From the NCBI RefSeq assembly GCF_007860095.1, contig NZ_SJPT01000007.1, forward strand, positions 62,001-126,000: 64,000 nucleotides of DNA, read 5' to 3'. Source of the DNA: Novipirellula galeiformis (lineage in GTDB: Bacteria > Planctomycetota > Planctomycetia > Pirellulales > Pirellulaceae). Below the pieces are notes generated by a model. The model was not told where the DNA came from, ran no database searches, and was given only the letters and a program-made list of their open reading frames with translations. The position numbers and the translations under genes are program-made. How positions within the stretch are numbered: position 1 is the stretch's first letter; each line of letters starts with the position of its first letter. This document shows, one piece after another, positions 52,724-60,949 of this stretch.

Positions 52724-53317
52724 ATGAGCGTATTGGTTCAGCAACAAGCCCCGGAATTCAAAGCCAAAGCCGTCATGCCCAACGGCGAATTCAAAGAGAT
52801 CTCGCTGTCGGATTATCGCGGCAAATACGTCATCCTGTTCTTCTGGCCTTTGGACTTTACCTTCGTCTGCCCCACCGAAATCATCGCCTTCAGCGACCGT
52901 GCCGCGGAGTTCGAAAAGAACGGCGTGCAACTGCTTGGCGTTTCGGTCGATAGCGAGTTCACCCACTTGGCGTGGACCAACACCAAACGCAGTGAAGGCG
53001 GGATCGGCAAAACCGAATATCCGTTGATCGCCGACCTGAACAAACAAATCGCACGCGACTACGACGTCTTGATCGATGCCGGTGTTGCACTGCGTGGACT
53101 CTTTTTGATCGACAAAGATGGCGTGGTGCGTCACCAAGTCGTCAACGATCTACCGCTCGGCCGCAGTGTCGATGAAGCACTGCGAATCGCCAAGGCGCTG
53201 CAGTACTTCGAAGAAAATGGCGAAGTCTGCCCAGCAAACTGGCAAGAAGGTAGTCGCACCATCAAGCCTGGCGTTGAATCGAGCAAAGAATTTTTCAGCG
53301 CCGAGTATGCAAACTAG
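52724..53317 (+). CDS. Typical 2-Cys peroxiredoxin (AhpC/Prx1 type)
   Basis: 197 residues from the ATG at 52724; a longer frame from 52622 is unlikely because it crosses the terminator hairpin. The peroxidatic Cys is in Phe-Thr-Phe-Val-Cys-Pro-Thr-Glu and the resolving Cys in Gly-Glu-Val-Cys-Pro-Ala-Asn-Trp. The Gly-Gly-Ile-Gly segment matches the GGLG motif linked to overoxidation sensitivity. It reduces peroxides in the cytoplasm using a thioredoxin- or AhpF-type reductant; no ahpF is adjacent. A 10-bp hairpin lies at 53348-53373 beyond its end. Confidence 0.96.
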   Translation: MSVLVQQQAPEFKAKAVMPNGEFKEISLSDYRGKYVILFFWPLDFTFVCPTEIIAFSDRAAEFEKNGVQLLGVSVDSEFTHLAWTNTKRSEGGIGKTEYPLIADLNKQIARDYDVLIDAGVALRGLFLIDKDGVVRHQVVNDLPLGRSVDEALRIAKALQYFEENGEVCPANWQEGSRTIKPGVESSKEFFSAEYAN

Positions 53318-53347
53318 TCTGTTTCCGGGCTAACTCATGTTGGTGAA

Positions 53348-53373
53348 CGGGACAGGCATCGACGCCTGTCCCG
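53348..53373 (+). terminator. Hairpin after the peroxiredoxin gene
   Basis: A perfect 10-bp inverted repeat (53348-53357 with 53364-53373) and 6-base loop, 30 bases after the stop. There is no T-run, so it may end transcription weakly or stabilise the mRNA. Confidence 0.55.
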
Positions 53374-53477
53374 GCGCCTTACCCCGGAACTCGCTGGTCC
53401 CCCAACGCTAACCCACAAGTCGACGAACTCACCCTTCGGTCACTCGCCCTTCGTATTGAACCCCAGAGAACACCGCT

Positions 53478-54161
53478 ATGTGGAAATCCAACGAACTCGG
53501 CTCCGCAACCTGGTCCGATGCCAACGCGGTTTGGCGATTCAATACAAGCGGCGGCGCCCAAGGGATTCAAATTGGATTAGAAGGGGAGAACCTGTCCCGA
53601 GTTGAATTGACTTCCGTTGCCGACGACACGTTTCCTACCGCAACGGAACAATTCATTCGTGGCGATCAACTGCATGTCCAATTCCCTCAGGACGCCGGAT
53701 CGTATTCGATCGAAGCGGTTTTTAAGCCGATTCGTTCGAGCGAGAACCAACTGTTAATCGAAGTCACCCTCTCGCTCGAAACTCTCTGGCTCGACACACA
53801 TCCAACGGTTGACTTGGTCGCACGCGGAGGTGGCGGAAAAGTCGCCTGTGACAATGCCCAGGCCAATGCGAATGCGGATTCGCAAACGGGCCACTGCGCC
53901 CCAATCTCACTCGCCAATTCTCAAGCCGAAGCGGTGTCCGTCGCAGTCTTGCTCGGCCAACACGACGCCCCCTTTTCCACCGACTGCTCCACCGACGATG
54001 AACTTCGGTTGCGTTTGTTTGGTGAGTTTCTTGAGAAGGGCGTGACCCGCAAGGCGCGGCCCTGGATCGCGCTGTCGAAATCGACTTCCCCGTTCACAAC
54101 GAGCGAGTTGACCGCCGCCTACGCCGAACTCTGTGCGAGCCCACTACCGCTGACGCCTTAA
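53478..54161 (+). CDS. Hypothetical protein, 227 aa
   Basis: The ATG at 53478 follows a Leu/Pro-free spacer with GAGA about 12 bases upstream. The product has no signal peptide or membrane segment. Beta-type patterns dominate (Gly-Ile-Gln-Ile-Gly-Leu-Glu-Gly-Glu-Asn-Leu; Gln-Leu-Leu-Ile-Glu-Val-Thr-Leu-Ser-Leu-Glu), with a low-complexity Asn/Ala/Asp patch in the middle (Asp-Asn-Ala-Gln-Ala-Asn-Ala-Asn-Ala-Asp) and a helical C-terminus (Leu-Thr-Ala-Ala-Tyr-Ala-Glu-Leu-Cys). It is a probable cytoplasmic all-beta domain. No family recognised and no partner genes. Confidence 0.75.
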   Translation: MWKSNELGSATWSDANAVWRFNTSGGAQGIQIGLEGENLSRVELTSVADDTFPTATEQFIRGDQLHVQFPQDAGSYSIEAVFKPIRSSENQLLIEVTLSLETLWLDTHPTVDLVARGGGGKVACDNAQANANADSQTGHCAPISLANSQAEAVSVAVLLGQHDAPFSTDCSTDDELRLRLFGEFLEKGVTRKARPWIALSKSTSPFTTSELTAAYAELCASPLPLTP

Positions 54162-54250
54162 TCGATTTCTCAGCAGCAGGCTGCCCCACAAACACCGGTT
54201 GTTGATTGCGTAACCCGAACGCTTTCACTTTGTAGTTGCGAGTTATTCAT

Positions 54251-54345
54251 AACCCGACGCTTAAGCGAGGGAATATTGACATTAACTCAGTCCCTCGCTT
54301 ACGCGTCGGGTTGTGATTTGCCAGATAAAACGGCAATGACGCAAC
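54251..54345. repeat. Long palindromic REP-like element, copy 1
   Basis: 22-bp arms (54251-54272 and 54291-54312) pair with one mismatch around an 18-base loop. The core is agcgaggga / tccctcgct, followed by a tail (gtgatttg, then aaacggca) to about 54345. A second copy at 60642-60736 shares the stem core, the gttgatttg/gtgatttg box and the aaacggca box. It lies between convergent genes. Confidence 0.85.
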
Positions 54346-54442
54346 TTAAAAAACGCGTACGCGAGCGATTCGTTAGCGAGCGTCACAACAACGCGGTGAA
54401 TCCGCGTTCATCGCCCTTCATGTTCAAATCGCGATCGACAAC

Positions 54443-54898
54443 CTAGCGAGTGATCTTGGGCTGCGCCAAAAAGTCACCGACCGTCGCAACACGTTCGCTA
54501 TCCGCTTCCGCTTCCGCCTTGCCGCCGAACAGCGAGCTAAAGAACCCCGGTGACTCGGATTGCGGTGACTCAGATTGAGCGGGAAGCCAGTTCGATGGCG
54601 AAAGTCGACGAGGATCGAGGACTTCCTTGGTCCGTTGCCAACTCCGCGAGGCGGTTGCCGATACGTCGCTCACCAAACCGTCTTTCTTTTCCTTGATGCG
54701 AGCGGTTTCGTCTTGCCCAGGCAGCACGCTTTTGAAGTTTGGCATCTTCCAATTCATCGGGTTCAATCCGCTAAAGAACTCGCCCATCGTCGGCGTCGGT
54801 GAAGTGGACGCAGGCGATTCAGCCTTTGCGGCATCGAGTTGGAAAGCCAAAACAAATGCAATCACGCAAACGGCGATTCTTGTTGTTGCCTGATTCAT
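54443..54898 (-). CDS. Exported hypothetical protein, 151 aa
   Basis: A signal peptide spans residues 1-27 (hydrophobic 8-20, cleavage after Ala-Lys-Ala-Glu or Ala-Ala-Lys-Ala). The mature part contains Met-Gly-Glu-Phe-Phe-Ser-Gly-Leu-Asn-Pro-Met-Asn-Trp-Lys-Met-Pro-Asn-Phe-Lys and later Pro-Arg-Arg-Leu-Ser-Pro-Ser-Asn-Trp-Leu, with two Gln-Ser-Glu-Ser-Pro repeats and Gly-Phe-Phe-Ser-Ser-Leu-Phe-Gly. The final Val-Ala-Thr-Val-Gly-Asp-Phe-Leu-Ala-Gln-Pro-Lys-Ile looks like a recurring planctomycete C-terminal box. Function unknown; monocistronic. Confidence 0.75.
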   Translation of the reverse strand: MNQATTRIAVCVIAFVLAFQLDAAKAESPASTSPTPTMGEFFSGLNPMNWKMPNFKSVLPGQDETARIKEKKDGLVSDVSATASRSWQRTKEVLDPRRLSPSNWLPAQSESPQSESPGFFSSLFGGKAEAEADSERVATVGDFLAQPKITR

Positions 54899-55325
54899 CC
54901 CTGAAACTCCTAGTGCGATCAGTATCTGTTAGCCGCCCCCTGCCTTTGGTCTCTAGCAGATTGTGGGGGGGATGGACTTGTAACGAAAGTATCGACTCGG
55001 GCTATCCCATTTCGATAGCCTTCGTGGCAAGATCAATTCTTTTTTTGTTTTTTCTTGAAGCTGCTCTCTCATATTGAATCGCCGCCTTCCAACGCAAGCC
55101 GGATTTAGAACGTTCGCAGTCACCCCATTGGGCACTCGGCGGCACCCCATTTTCGCCCCGCGGTCTCCTTGTCCCCGATTGTTTGCCCCGCGAGCGAAAA
55201 CGGCAGCACTCGACGCCTTGGAGACCGCATCGTACAAAAGGCTTTGCTTGCACGACGCATCCCCCGTTCATCCATGCTTCGTCGCCGCGTCACCCCACAG
55301 CTCCCCCTCTGTTACTGATCTACGA
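54899..55325. other. Divergent spacer upstream of nfo
   Basis: 427 bases between the exported hypothetical gene and nfo. A frame open from 55074 into nfo is Arg/Pro-rich and is judged non-coding. A G-run at 54964-54970 and a T-rich stretch at 55038-55053 are noted. Promoters could not be assigned. Confidence 0.45.
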
Positions 55326-56213
55326 ATGACACAAAAAAAGACAACTCACCTGTTTGGTTCTCACGTTTCGGTAGCCGGTGGATTGGTCAAAGGGGTTGGT
55401 CGCGCCGTTGCGGTCGGCTGTGATGTCATCCAAATTTTCACCAAGAACAACAATCAATGGGCGGCGAAACCCTTGGTGCCCGCAGACGTCGCCGCCTGGA
55501 AATCGGCGCTTGCCGAATCAGGGATTCGGCACCCCATCGCTCACGCTTCGTACTTGATCAACATGGCAACGCCGAAAGACGAGCTGTTTCAGAAGTCGAT
55601 CGACTCCTTGGTGATGGAACTTGAACGAGGCAACGAACTCGAACTGGAGGGACTCGTGGTGCATCCCGGCGCGTTCACGACCAGCAGCGAAGCCGATGGG
55701 ATCAAGCGAATCATTGACGCGGTGACCGAGACGCTCGCGCGCGTCGAAGCGGGATCGTGCCGCTTACTACTGGAGAACACTGCGGGCCAAGGATCATGCT
55801 TGGGGCACCAGATCGACCAACTCGGAGCGATGATTGACGGTGTGGGTGACGCAACGCGAGTCGGCGTCTGTTTGGATACGTGCCACGCATTTGCCGCCGG
55901 CTATGCGATCAATACCACGCCCGGCTTTGCCGAACTTCGCAAGCAGATCGACGACTTGTTGCCACCAGGTTGCATCTCGGCGCTGCATCTCAACGACAGC
56001 AAGAAACCGCTGGGAAGTCGTGTCGATCGACACGAACATATTGGACGTGGCGAGATCGGCTTAGAGGGGTTTCGCAACGTGTTCGGCGATGAGTTGCTGG
56101 GCGTGATTCCAGGTTACCTAGAAACGGAGAAGGGAACCGATGAAGAGACGGGAGAAGACTGGGATGTGATCAATCTGCGCGTGCTGCGTGAGTTGGTTGC
56201 AGAAATCGCCTAG
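55326..56213 (+). CDS. nfo: Endonuclease IV (AP endonuclease)
   Basis: 295 residues from the ATG at 55326. The AP-endonuclease 2 TIM barrel is clear: Gly-Ser-His-Val-Ser, Gln-Ile-Phe-Thr-Lys-Asn, Val-Val-His-Pro-Gly-Ala, Leu-Glu-Asn-Thr-Ala-Gly-Gln-Gly, Cys-Leu-Asp-Thr-Cys-His-Ala, His-Leu-Asn-Asp-Ser-Lys and Asp-Arg-His-Glu-His-Ile-Gly-Arg-Gly. Together these supply the His/Glu/Asp ligands of the trinuclear zinc site. It cleaves DNA 5' of abasic sites and removes 3' blocking groups in base excision repair. It stands alone. A hairpin (56223-56244) follows 9 bases after the stop. Confidence 0.96.
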   Translation: MTQKKTTHLFGSHVSVAGGLVKGVGRAVAVGCDVIQIFTKNNNQWAAKPLVPADVAAWKSALAESGIRHPIAHASYLINMATPKDELFQKSIDSLVMELERGNELELEGLVVHPGAFTTSSEADGIKRIIDAVTETLARVEAGSCRLLLENTAGQGSCLGHQIDQLGAMIDGVGDATRVGVCLDTCHAFAAGYAINTTPGFAELRKQIDDLLPPGCISALHLNDSKKPLGSRVDRHEHIGRGEIGLEGFRNVFGDELLGVIPGYLETEKGTDEETGEDWDVINLRVLRELVAEIA

Positions 56214-56222
56214 TGCGTCTCT

Positions 56223-56244
56223 CGGTAACCCCGAAAGGTTACCG
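56223..56244 (+). terminator. Hairpin after nfo
   Basis: A perfect 8-bp inverted repeat (56223-56230 with 56237-56244) and 6-base loop. No T-run follows. Confidence 0.5.
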
Positions 56245-56460
56245 TCATAAAGGCAGCGGACTCACTCGTGTTCTCGGCATGGGGCGTGTGGTTCGCGATT
56301 GGATTGAATGATTGGCGATCGACCACGATGGTCAAGCGTCGCACCGCGTGCCCCACTCGATTTTGAGAGCGATTGGGTTTGAGACACACTCAGCTCCTTT
56401 GGCACGTCGCTTGCTTAAGTTGACTCCGCTTACAAAATATGGGCTTGGAGTCAGCAAAAA

Positions 56461-57477
56461 ATGGTGCAGCAATTTTGTTCCGTTTGCGAGAACGTGCTCG
56501 GCGCGATCGGTCGAACGCCGCTTGTGAAATTGAAACGCTTTCTGGACCGGTCGGATGTCGAGTTATTGGCCAAGCTCGAATCCAATAACCCAGGAGGCAG
56601 CGCCAAAGATCGGCCCGCTCGGCAAATGATCGAGTCCGCTATGGCGGCCGGCGAAATCGGGAAAAACACCACGATCATCGAGTCGTCCTCGGGCAACATG
56701 GGCATCGGTTTGGCTCAGGCGTGTCGCTACTACGGCTTGAATTTCATCTGTGTCGTCGATCCGCGTACGCAGACTCAAAACGTGGCGATCATTGAAGCGC
56801 TCGGCGGCCGAATCGAAATGGTACAGCCACCGCCGGGTGGTGATTTCTTAGCAGCGCGGATTGCCAAGGTCTGTGGTTTGTTGGAAACGATCCCCGGCAG
56901 CTATTGGCCTAACCAATACAGCAATCGCGAGAATCCTCGCTCCCATTTCGAGGGCACCGTTCGTGAAATCGACGAGGCGCTCGACGGACAATTCGATTAT
57001 TTGTTTGTCGCAACGAGCAGCACAGGAACCGCTCAAGGTTGCCGTGACTATCTACGTTCGCGTGGTCGAGATGTGCACGTCGTGGCGGTGGATTCCCTTG
57101 GCAGCGTTTTGTTTGGCGGCACCCCGGGACCACGCCGCATTCCGGGTTTGGGCGCCGGCAAAGAACCACGACTGGCCGTCGGCCAATCGTTCGACACGAT
57201 CGCCAAAGTCAGCGATCTGGATTGTGTGGTCGGTTGCCGCCGGGCAGCACTGCGTGAAGCGATGCTCGTGGGTGGATCCGCCGGCGGGGTGCTGGAAACG
57301 GTCCGCAACATGTCCGATCAATTGAGCGGCAAACGCTGCGTCGCGGTGCTGCATGATTCCGGTACAAGGTATTTAGAAACGGTATTCAATGACGATTGGG
57401 TTCAGCGGTCACTAGGCTGCTCGCCCGAACGGCTAAACGAATTGGTATCTGGCACAAATTTGGAGGCGGTAGCGTGA
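56461..57477 (+). CDS. SbnA-like 2,3-diaminopropionate biosynthesis protein (PLP, fold type II)
   Basis: 338 residues of the cysteine-synthase fold. Leu-Glu-Ser-Asn-Asn-Pro-Gly-Gly-Ser-Ala-Lys-Asp-Arg-Pro places the PLP lysine at Lys49, and the Lys-Asp-Arg-Pro form with Ala-Arg matches SbnA rather than CysK (Lys-Asp-Arg-Ile). Ser-Ser-Gly-Asn-Met-Gly and Ser-Ser-Thr-Gly-Thr-Ala-Gln-Gly are the substrate and phosphate loops. In Staphylococcus aureus, SbnA joins O-phosphoserine and glutamate to ACEGA, the precursor of L-2,3-diaminopropionate. It is the first gene of a three-gene unit and its stop overlaps the next GTG. A true cysteine synthase is less likely. Confidence 0.85.
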   Translation: MVQQFCSVCENVLGAIGRTPLVKLKRFLDRSDVELLAKLESNNPGGSAKDRPARQMIESAMAAGEIGKNTTIIESSSGNMGIGLAQACRYYGLNFICVVDPRTQTQNVAIIEALGGRIEMVQPPPGGDFLAARIAKVCGLLETIPGSYWPNQYSNRENPRSHFEGTVREIDEALDGQFDYLFVATSSTGTAQGCRDYLRSRGRDVHVVAVDSLGSVLFGGTPGPRRIPGLGAGKEPRLAVGQSFDTIAKVSDLDCVVGCRRAALREAMLVGGSAGGVLETVRNMSDQLSGKRCVAVLHDSGTRYLETVFNDDWVQRSLGCSPERLNELVSGTNLEAVA

Positions 57478-59150
57478 TCAAGAGTAGCCAAATGGCCCCC
57501 CGACTCGAATCCGAAATGAGCACCCCGGATAAGCCCCCCCAAGCTACATTGCGACTCGCGATCATTGGTTGCGGGCCGCGTGGACTGCAATGTCTGGAGG
57601 CATTGTCGCGTGCCCTGTCGCCGGAGCAACTCTCGCGAATGGACATCACCGTCTATGATCCAAATGACAAACCGGGTGCGGGACGAATTTACGATCCGAC
57701 GCAACCTCATGTGCTGAAGATGAATTTCGCAACGCAACATATCGACTTTTGGAAGACGGCCGCTGACAAGACGACGCCGCAATCCACCTCGTTGATCGGT
57801 TTATTGAACCAACATTATCCGAACATTGCCGCACGCGATCAGTTCGTCCCACGCGCGATCGTGGGCGAGTACTTGCATGAATGCTTTGAGACCGTCAAGC
57901 AGCGTCTGCGCCGCGACGCTGCCCTCACCTGCTTGCAGCGCCAAGTAGAAAGGGTCCGGCGTGTTGATGGGCGTTGGCAAGTTTACGACGGAGCCAGCAC
58001 TCGAATGTTCGATCTAGTCGTGCTCGCCACCGGTCATGAAGGGCTGCGAGCGTCCGCCCCACAATCACCGCAAGCCGACGATGCGTTCGTTTTCCCTGTC
58101 GAAACCAACCTCTCGCAGCAACGCATTGCGGCGGGCACAAACGTCCTCGTTCGCGGTTTCGGGCTAACGGCGATCGACGCCGTGTTGATGTTGACCGAAG
58201 GCCGCGGCGGGACGTTCGAAGAGGGCGAGGGGTTACTGCCTCGATACAATCGCAGCTCGAACGAACCGAGGCGGATCGACATTCGCTCGCGTTCGGGACG
58301 GCCGATGCTGGCCAAACCGACCGCGACAATGGAACCGATCAGCGAATCATTCTGGATACCCTATCGAGAACGACTGGAGCGTTTGTCAGCCAAACATGGC
58401 GAGCTAATGTTTCACCAAGACATTTGGTCGATTATCACCGAAGCCGCCGGAGCCTTATTGCAACAATCCTCTGGGATGCACGAGGTTCGCGACGTCGACA
58501 AATGGTTCCGAGGTTGGTCACGATACAAGATGGGGCCCGCGGAAGCCAAGCATGCGATGTTGCAATCGTTGGCAGTCGCGCGTAGCAGTCGCCCCATCGA
58601 CATTCCGTTTGCGTTAGGCGAGTCATGGCGGAAGCTTTATGCTCAACTCGTCTCACGGATTAGCTTCGGCGGACTCGCCGAAGGCCAATGGGAATGCTAC
58701 CTTCGCACGAGTCGCGAAATGGAACGGATCGCATTCGGCCCGCCTGCCGAGAATGTGGCCAAGTTGTTGCGTTTGATCCGCGATCGCGTGGTCACCTTGG
58801 GTACCTCCGATCAAACAGCCCCAAACTATGATGCGATGCTCCACGCGGTGATCGCTTCCCCCACGGAGCGTGATCCGGGCGGCCCGTTGGCAAAGTTGAT
58901 TGCAGAGGGCCTTGTTCAAGTCGACCCGACAACGGCGGCGGTCCGCATTGGACAAGATGGGTTTGTGGTCGGTTCTGAGCACGGACTTGCGATTTTCGGT
59001 CGGGCTACAGAAGGATGGATCATTGGAAATGATACCTTGTCGCGGACCCTGCATCCCCATATCGAATGCTGGGCCAAAAGTGTAGCCGAGTTCCTGCCGA
59101 CCTCCGCTGTTGATGCTCCTGTCCTGAGAACCAAAGCGACCTTCGCGTGA
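57474..59150 (+). CDS. FAD/NAD(P)-binding protein of the SbnA-Y4yA cluster
   Basis: 558 residues from GTG 57474, overlapping the previous stop as GTGA; ATGs at 57492 and 57516 are alternatives. The N-terminal dinucleotide fold is Leu-Ala-Ile-Ile-Gly-Cys-Gly-Pro-Arg-Gly-Leu (Gly-x-Gly-Pro-x-Gly at about 32-37). Leu-Val-Val-Leu-Ala-Thr-Gly-His marks the second ATG motif, and a middle Gly-Phe-Gly-Leu-Thr-Ala-Ile-Asp follows. This pattern fits the NAD_binding_9 (PF13454) group of uncharacterised flavoproteins. The C-terminal 200 residues are helical. In this cluster it stands where SbnB would be, so it may oxidise the SbnA product. That role is only inferred. Confidence 0.75.
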   Translation: MIKSSQMAPRLESEMSTPDKPPQATLRLAIIGCGPRGLQCLEALSRALSPEQLSRMDITVYDPNDKPGAGRIYDPTQPHVLKMNFATQHIDFWKTAADKTTPQSTSLIGLLNQHYPNIAARDQFVPRAIVGEYLHECFETVKQRLRRDAALTCLQRQVERVRRVDGRWQVYDGASTRMFDLVVLATGHEGLRASAPQSPQADDAFVFPVETNLSQQRIAAGTNVLVRGFGLTAIDAVLMLTEGRGGTFEEGEGLLPRYNRSSNEPRRIDIRSRSGRPMLAKPTATMEPISESFWIPYRERLERLSAKHGELMFHQDIWSIITEAAGALLQQSSGMHEVRDVDKWFRGWSRYKMGPAEAKHAMLQSLAVARSSRPIDIPFALGESWRKLYAQLVSRISFGGLAEGQWECYLRTSREMERIAFGPPAENVAKLLRLIRDRVVTLGTSDQTAPNYDAMLHAVIASPTERDPGGPLAKLIAEGLVQVDPTTAAVRIGQDGFVVGSEHGLAIFGRATEGWIIGNDTLSRTLHPHIECWAKSVAEFLPTSAVDAPVLRTKATFA

Positions 59151-60595
59151 TCACCATCGAATCGCTACGTAGTGGATGCCGAGGCGAATTACCGCTCGAT
59201 GCACGGCTCGAACCATGGATGACCGAACTGATGCAAGCCAATGCATTGGCCGCCCACGTCCATCGGTTTGGATCTCCATTGAACGTGATTTCCACATCAC
59301 CGATGTTGCGGAACATCGACGGCCTTCGCCGGGTTGCGAACCAACGCGATGTTGACTTGCAAATCTTTTTCGCTCGCAAATCGAACAAGTGTTTGGCGTT
59401 TGTCGATCAAGCCATGGCCTCCGGCATCGGAGTCGACACGGCCAGCGAGAATGAAGTTCGCCAATCTCTCGCGCGAGGTGTCGATGGCAGCAAGATCCTT
59501 TGCACGGCCGCCATCAAGAGCGAATCGTTGCTCGAATTATGTATCGCGAACCAAGTCTGTGTCACCGTCGATAACACCGACGAACTAGGGTTGGTCCTCG
59601 AGAGTGCTAGCTCCCTCGGATCGACCGCCGTGATTGCCCTCCGGCTCGGTGGTTTTCATCATCACGGCCAGAAGCTGACGACACGCTTTGGCTTTGACAT
59701 CGACCGTGACCTTGAAATCATCACACAACTCGATTCGCCATCGCTGCGGGTGATGGGCGTGCATTTCCATCTTGATGGGTACGACGCTGATCAGCGAGTC
59801 AGCGCGATTGGCGAATGCCTTGATTGGATCTCACGACTCCGCGAAGCAGGCCACTCGCCTACTTTCCTGGACATGGGGGGCGGCTTCCCGATGAGTTATC
59901 TAGACGACCGCGCCCAATGGGATTCCTTCTGGGAACAACATGAGTCCGCCCTACGAGGTGAGCGAGACGCAATCACCTATCGCAATCACGGGCTCGGTCT
60001 GCTCAACACGCCCATGGGAATCGTGGGACGTCGCAACACCTACCCCTACCATCAATCTCCTACGCGAAACGAGTGGCTGGCAAAGGTGCTGGATTCCGAT
60101 TGGAAGGGCCGACCGCTGGCGGATTATCTGCGCCAAGCCAGCTTACAATTGCGTTGTGAACCGGGACGCAGTCTGCTAGACGGTTGCGGCATGACGGTCG
60201 CTCGCGTGGAGTTTCGCAAACGGAATGCCGAAGACGACTGGTTGATCGGACTCTCAATGAACCGGACGCAGTGCCGAACATCGAGCGATGACTTTCTTGT
60301 TGATCCGATCTTGGTTCGTTGCAATGACACAGCAAACGGCAACACGGCAAACAGCCCAATGTCTGGTTTTCTCGTGGGGGCGTATTGCACGGAATCTGAA
60401 TTGCTGTCGCTTCGCCGATTGCATTTTGCGAAGGGAGTTCGCCGTGGTGACTTGATCGTGTTCCCCAACACAGCCGGCTACTTCATGCACTTTCTCGAAA
60501 GCCGATCACATCAGTTTCCCTTGGCGAGAAATATCGTGTACACGCCCGATGCGCCGATCCGACTCGATCCGATTGATGAGTCAACCGCAATCTAA
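59147..60595 (+). CDS. Y4yA-type PLP-dependent decarboxylase (fold type III)
   Basis: 482 residues from GTG 59147, again overlapping the previous stop as GTGA. The alanine-racemase-like barrel has the PLP lysine Lys78 in Phe-Ala-Arg-Lys-Ser-Asn-Lys. His-Phe-His-Leu-Asp-Gly is the substrate-side strand, Leu-Asp-Met-Gly-Gly-Gly-Phe-Pro is the phosphate loop, and Glu-Pro-Gly-Arg-Ser follows. The active-site Cys loop is Tyr-Cys-Thr-Glu-Ser-Glu-Leu in place of Cys-Glu-Ser-x-Asp, which suits the Y4yA subgroup. Relatives include diaminopimelate decarboxylase and siderophore decarboxylase SbnH. Here it probably decarboxylates a diaminopropionate derivative; the exact substrate is unknown. Confidence 0.85.
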   Translation: MITIESLRSGCRGELPLDARLEPWMTELMQANALAAHVHRFGSPLNVISTSPMLRNIDGLRRVANQRDVDLQIFFARKSNKCLAFVDQAMASGIGVDTASENEVRQSLARGVDGSKILCTAAIKSESLLELCIANQVCVTVDNTDELGLVLESASSLGSTAVIALRLGGFHHHGQKLTTRFGFDIDRDLEIITQLDSPSLRVMGVHFHLDGYDADQRVSAIGECLDWISRLREAGHSPTFLDMGGGFPMSYLDDRAQWDSFWEQHESALRGERDAITYRNHGLGLLNTPMGIVGRRNTYPYHQSPTRNEWLAKVLDSDWKGRPLADYLRQASLQLRCEPGRSLLDGCGMTVARVEFRKRNAEDDWLIGLSMNRTQCRTSSDDFLVDPILVRCNDTANGNTANSPMSGFLVGAYCTESELLSLRRLHFAKGVRRGDLIVFPNTAGYFMHFLESRSHQFPLARNIVYTPDAPIRLDPIDESTAI

Positions 60596-60641
60596 GCGAG
60601 TTTACCCCAAAGGCGTCGGTGTGCGGGTTGGCCATTTTCCT

Positions 60642-60736
60642 ACCCCCGCTTGCGCAAGCGAGGGAATCGCGACCTCGACACGATCCCTCGCTAACGCTTC
60701 GGGGTGTTGATTTGCGGAAAATGAAACGGCACTAGT
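60642..60736. repeat. Long palindromic REP-like element, copy 2
   Basis: Arms at about 60642-60668 and 60681-60705 pair imperfectly around agcgaggga / tccctcgct, followed by gttgatttg and gaaacggca. The same order of boxes is present at 54251-54345. It lies in the 354-base spacer (60596-60949) after the decarboxylase gene, where it could act as terminator or mobile palindrome. Nothing else is seen there except a 15-bp duplication at 60797. Confidence 0.8.
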
Positions 60737-60796
60737 GCAAGCCCGAACCTAATGCGGCGAGGAATCACGGGCTCCGACCCGCTTGAATTCCCCTGG

Positions 60797-60826
60797 CCTC
60801 CCAAGGAATGGCCCCCCAAGGAATGG
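60797..60826. repeat. 15-bp tandem duplication
   Basis: Two near-identical copies (one difference) containing cccaaggaatgg at 60797-60811 and 60812-60826, upstream of the YihY gene. Confidence 0.75.
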
Positions 60827-60949
60827 CTGCCCCAGGGAAGCGACCGGTATACCGCGACCGGCACGGAGATTGCTGCCCTTGCCTTTGATACGGCCACAAA
60901 ACGCGAGTTTGAGCCGCACTCGTCTACGCCCTCCGATCGAGCAACTGAC

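Noticed and set aside
55074-55325. N-terminal extension of nfo
   Set aside because: The extension is Arg/Pro-rich and lacks similarity to the family; the ATG at 55326 fits the normal 280-300 residue length.
60752-60949. N-terminal extension of the YihY protein
   Set aside because: It crosses a 15-bp tandem duplication and lies upstream of the family's normal start.
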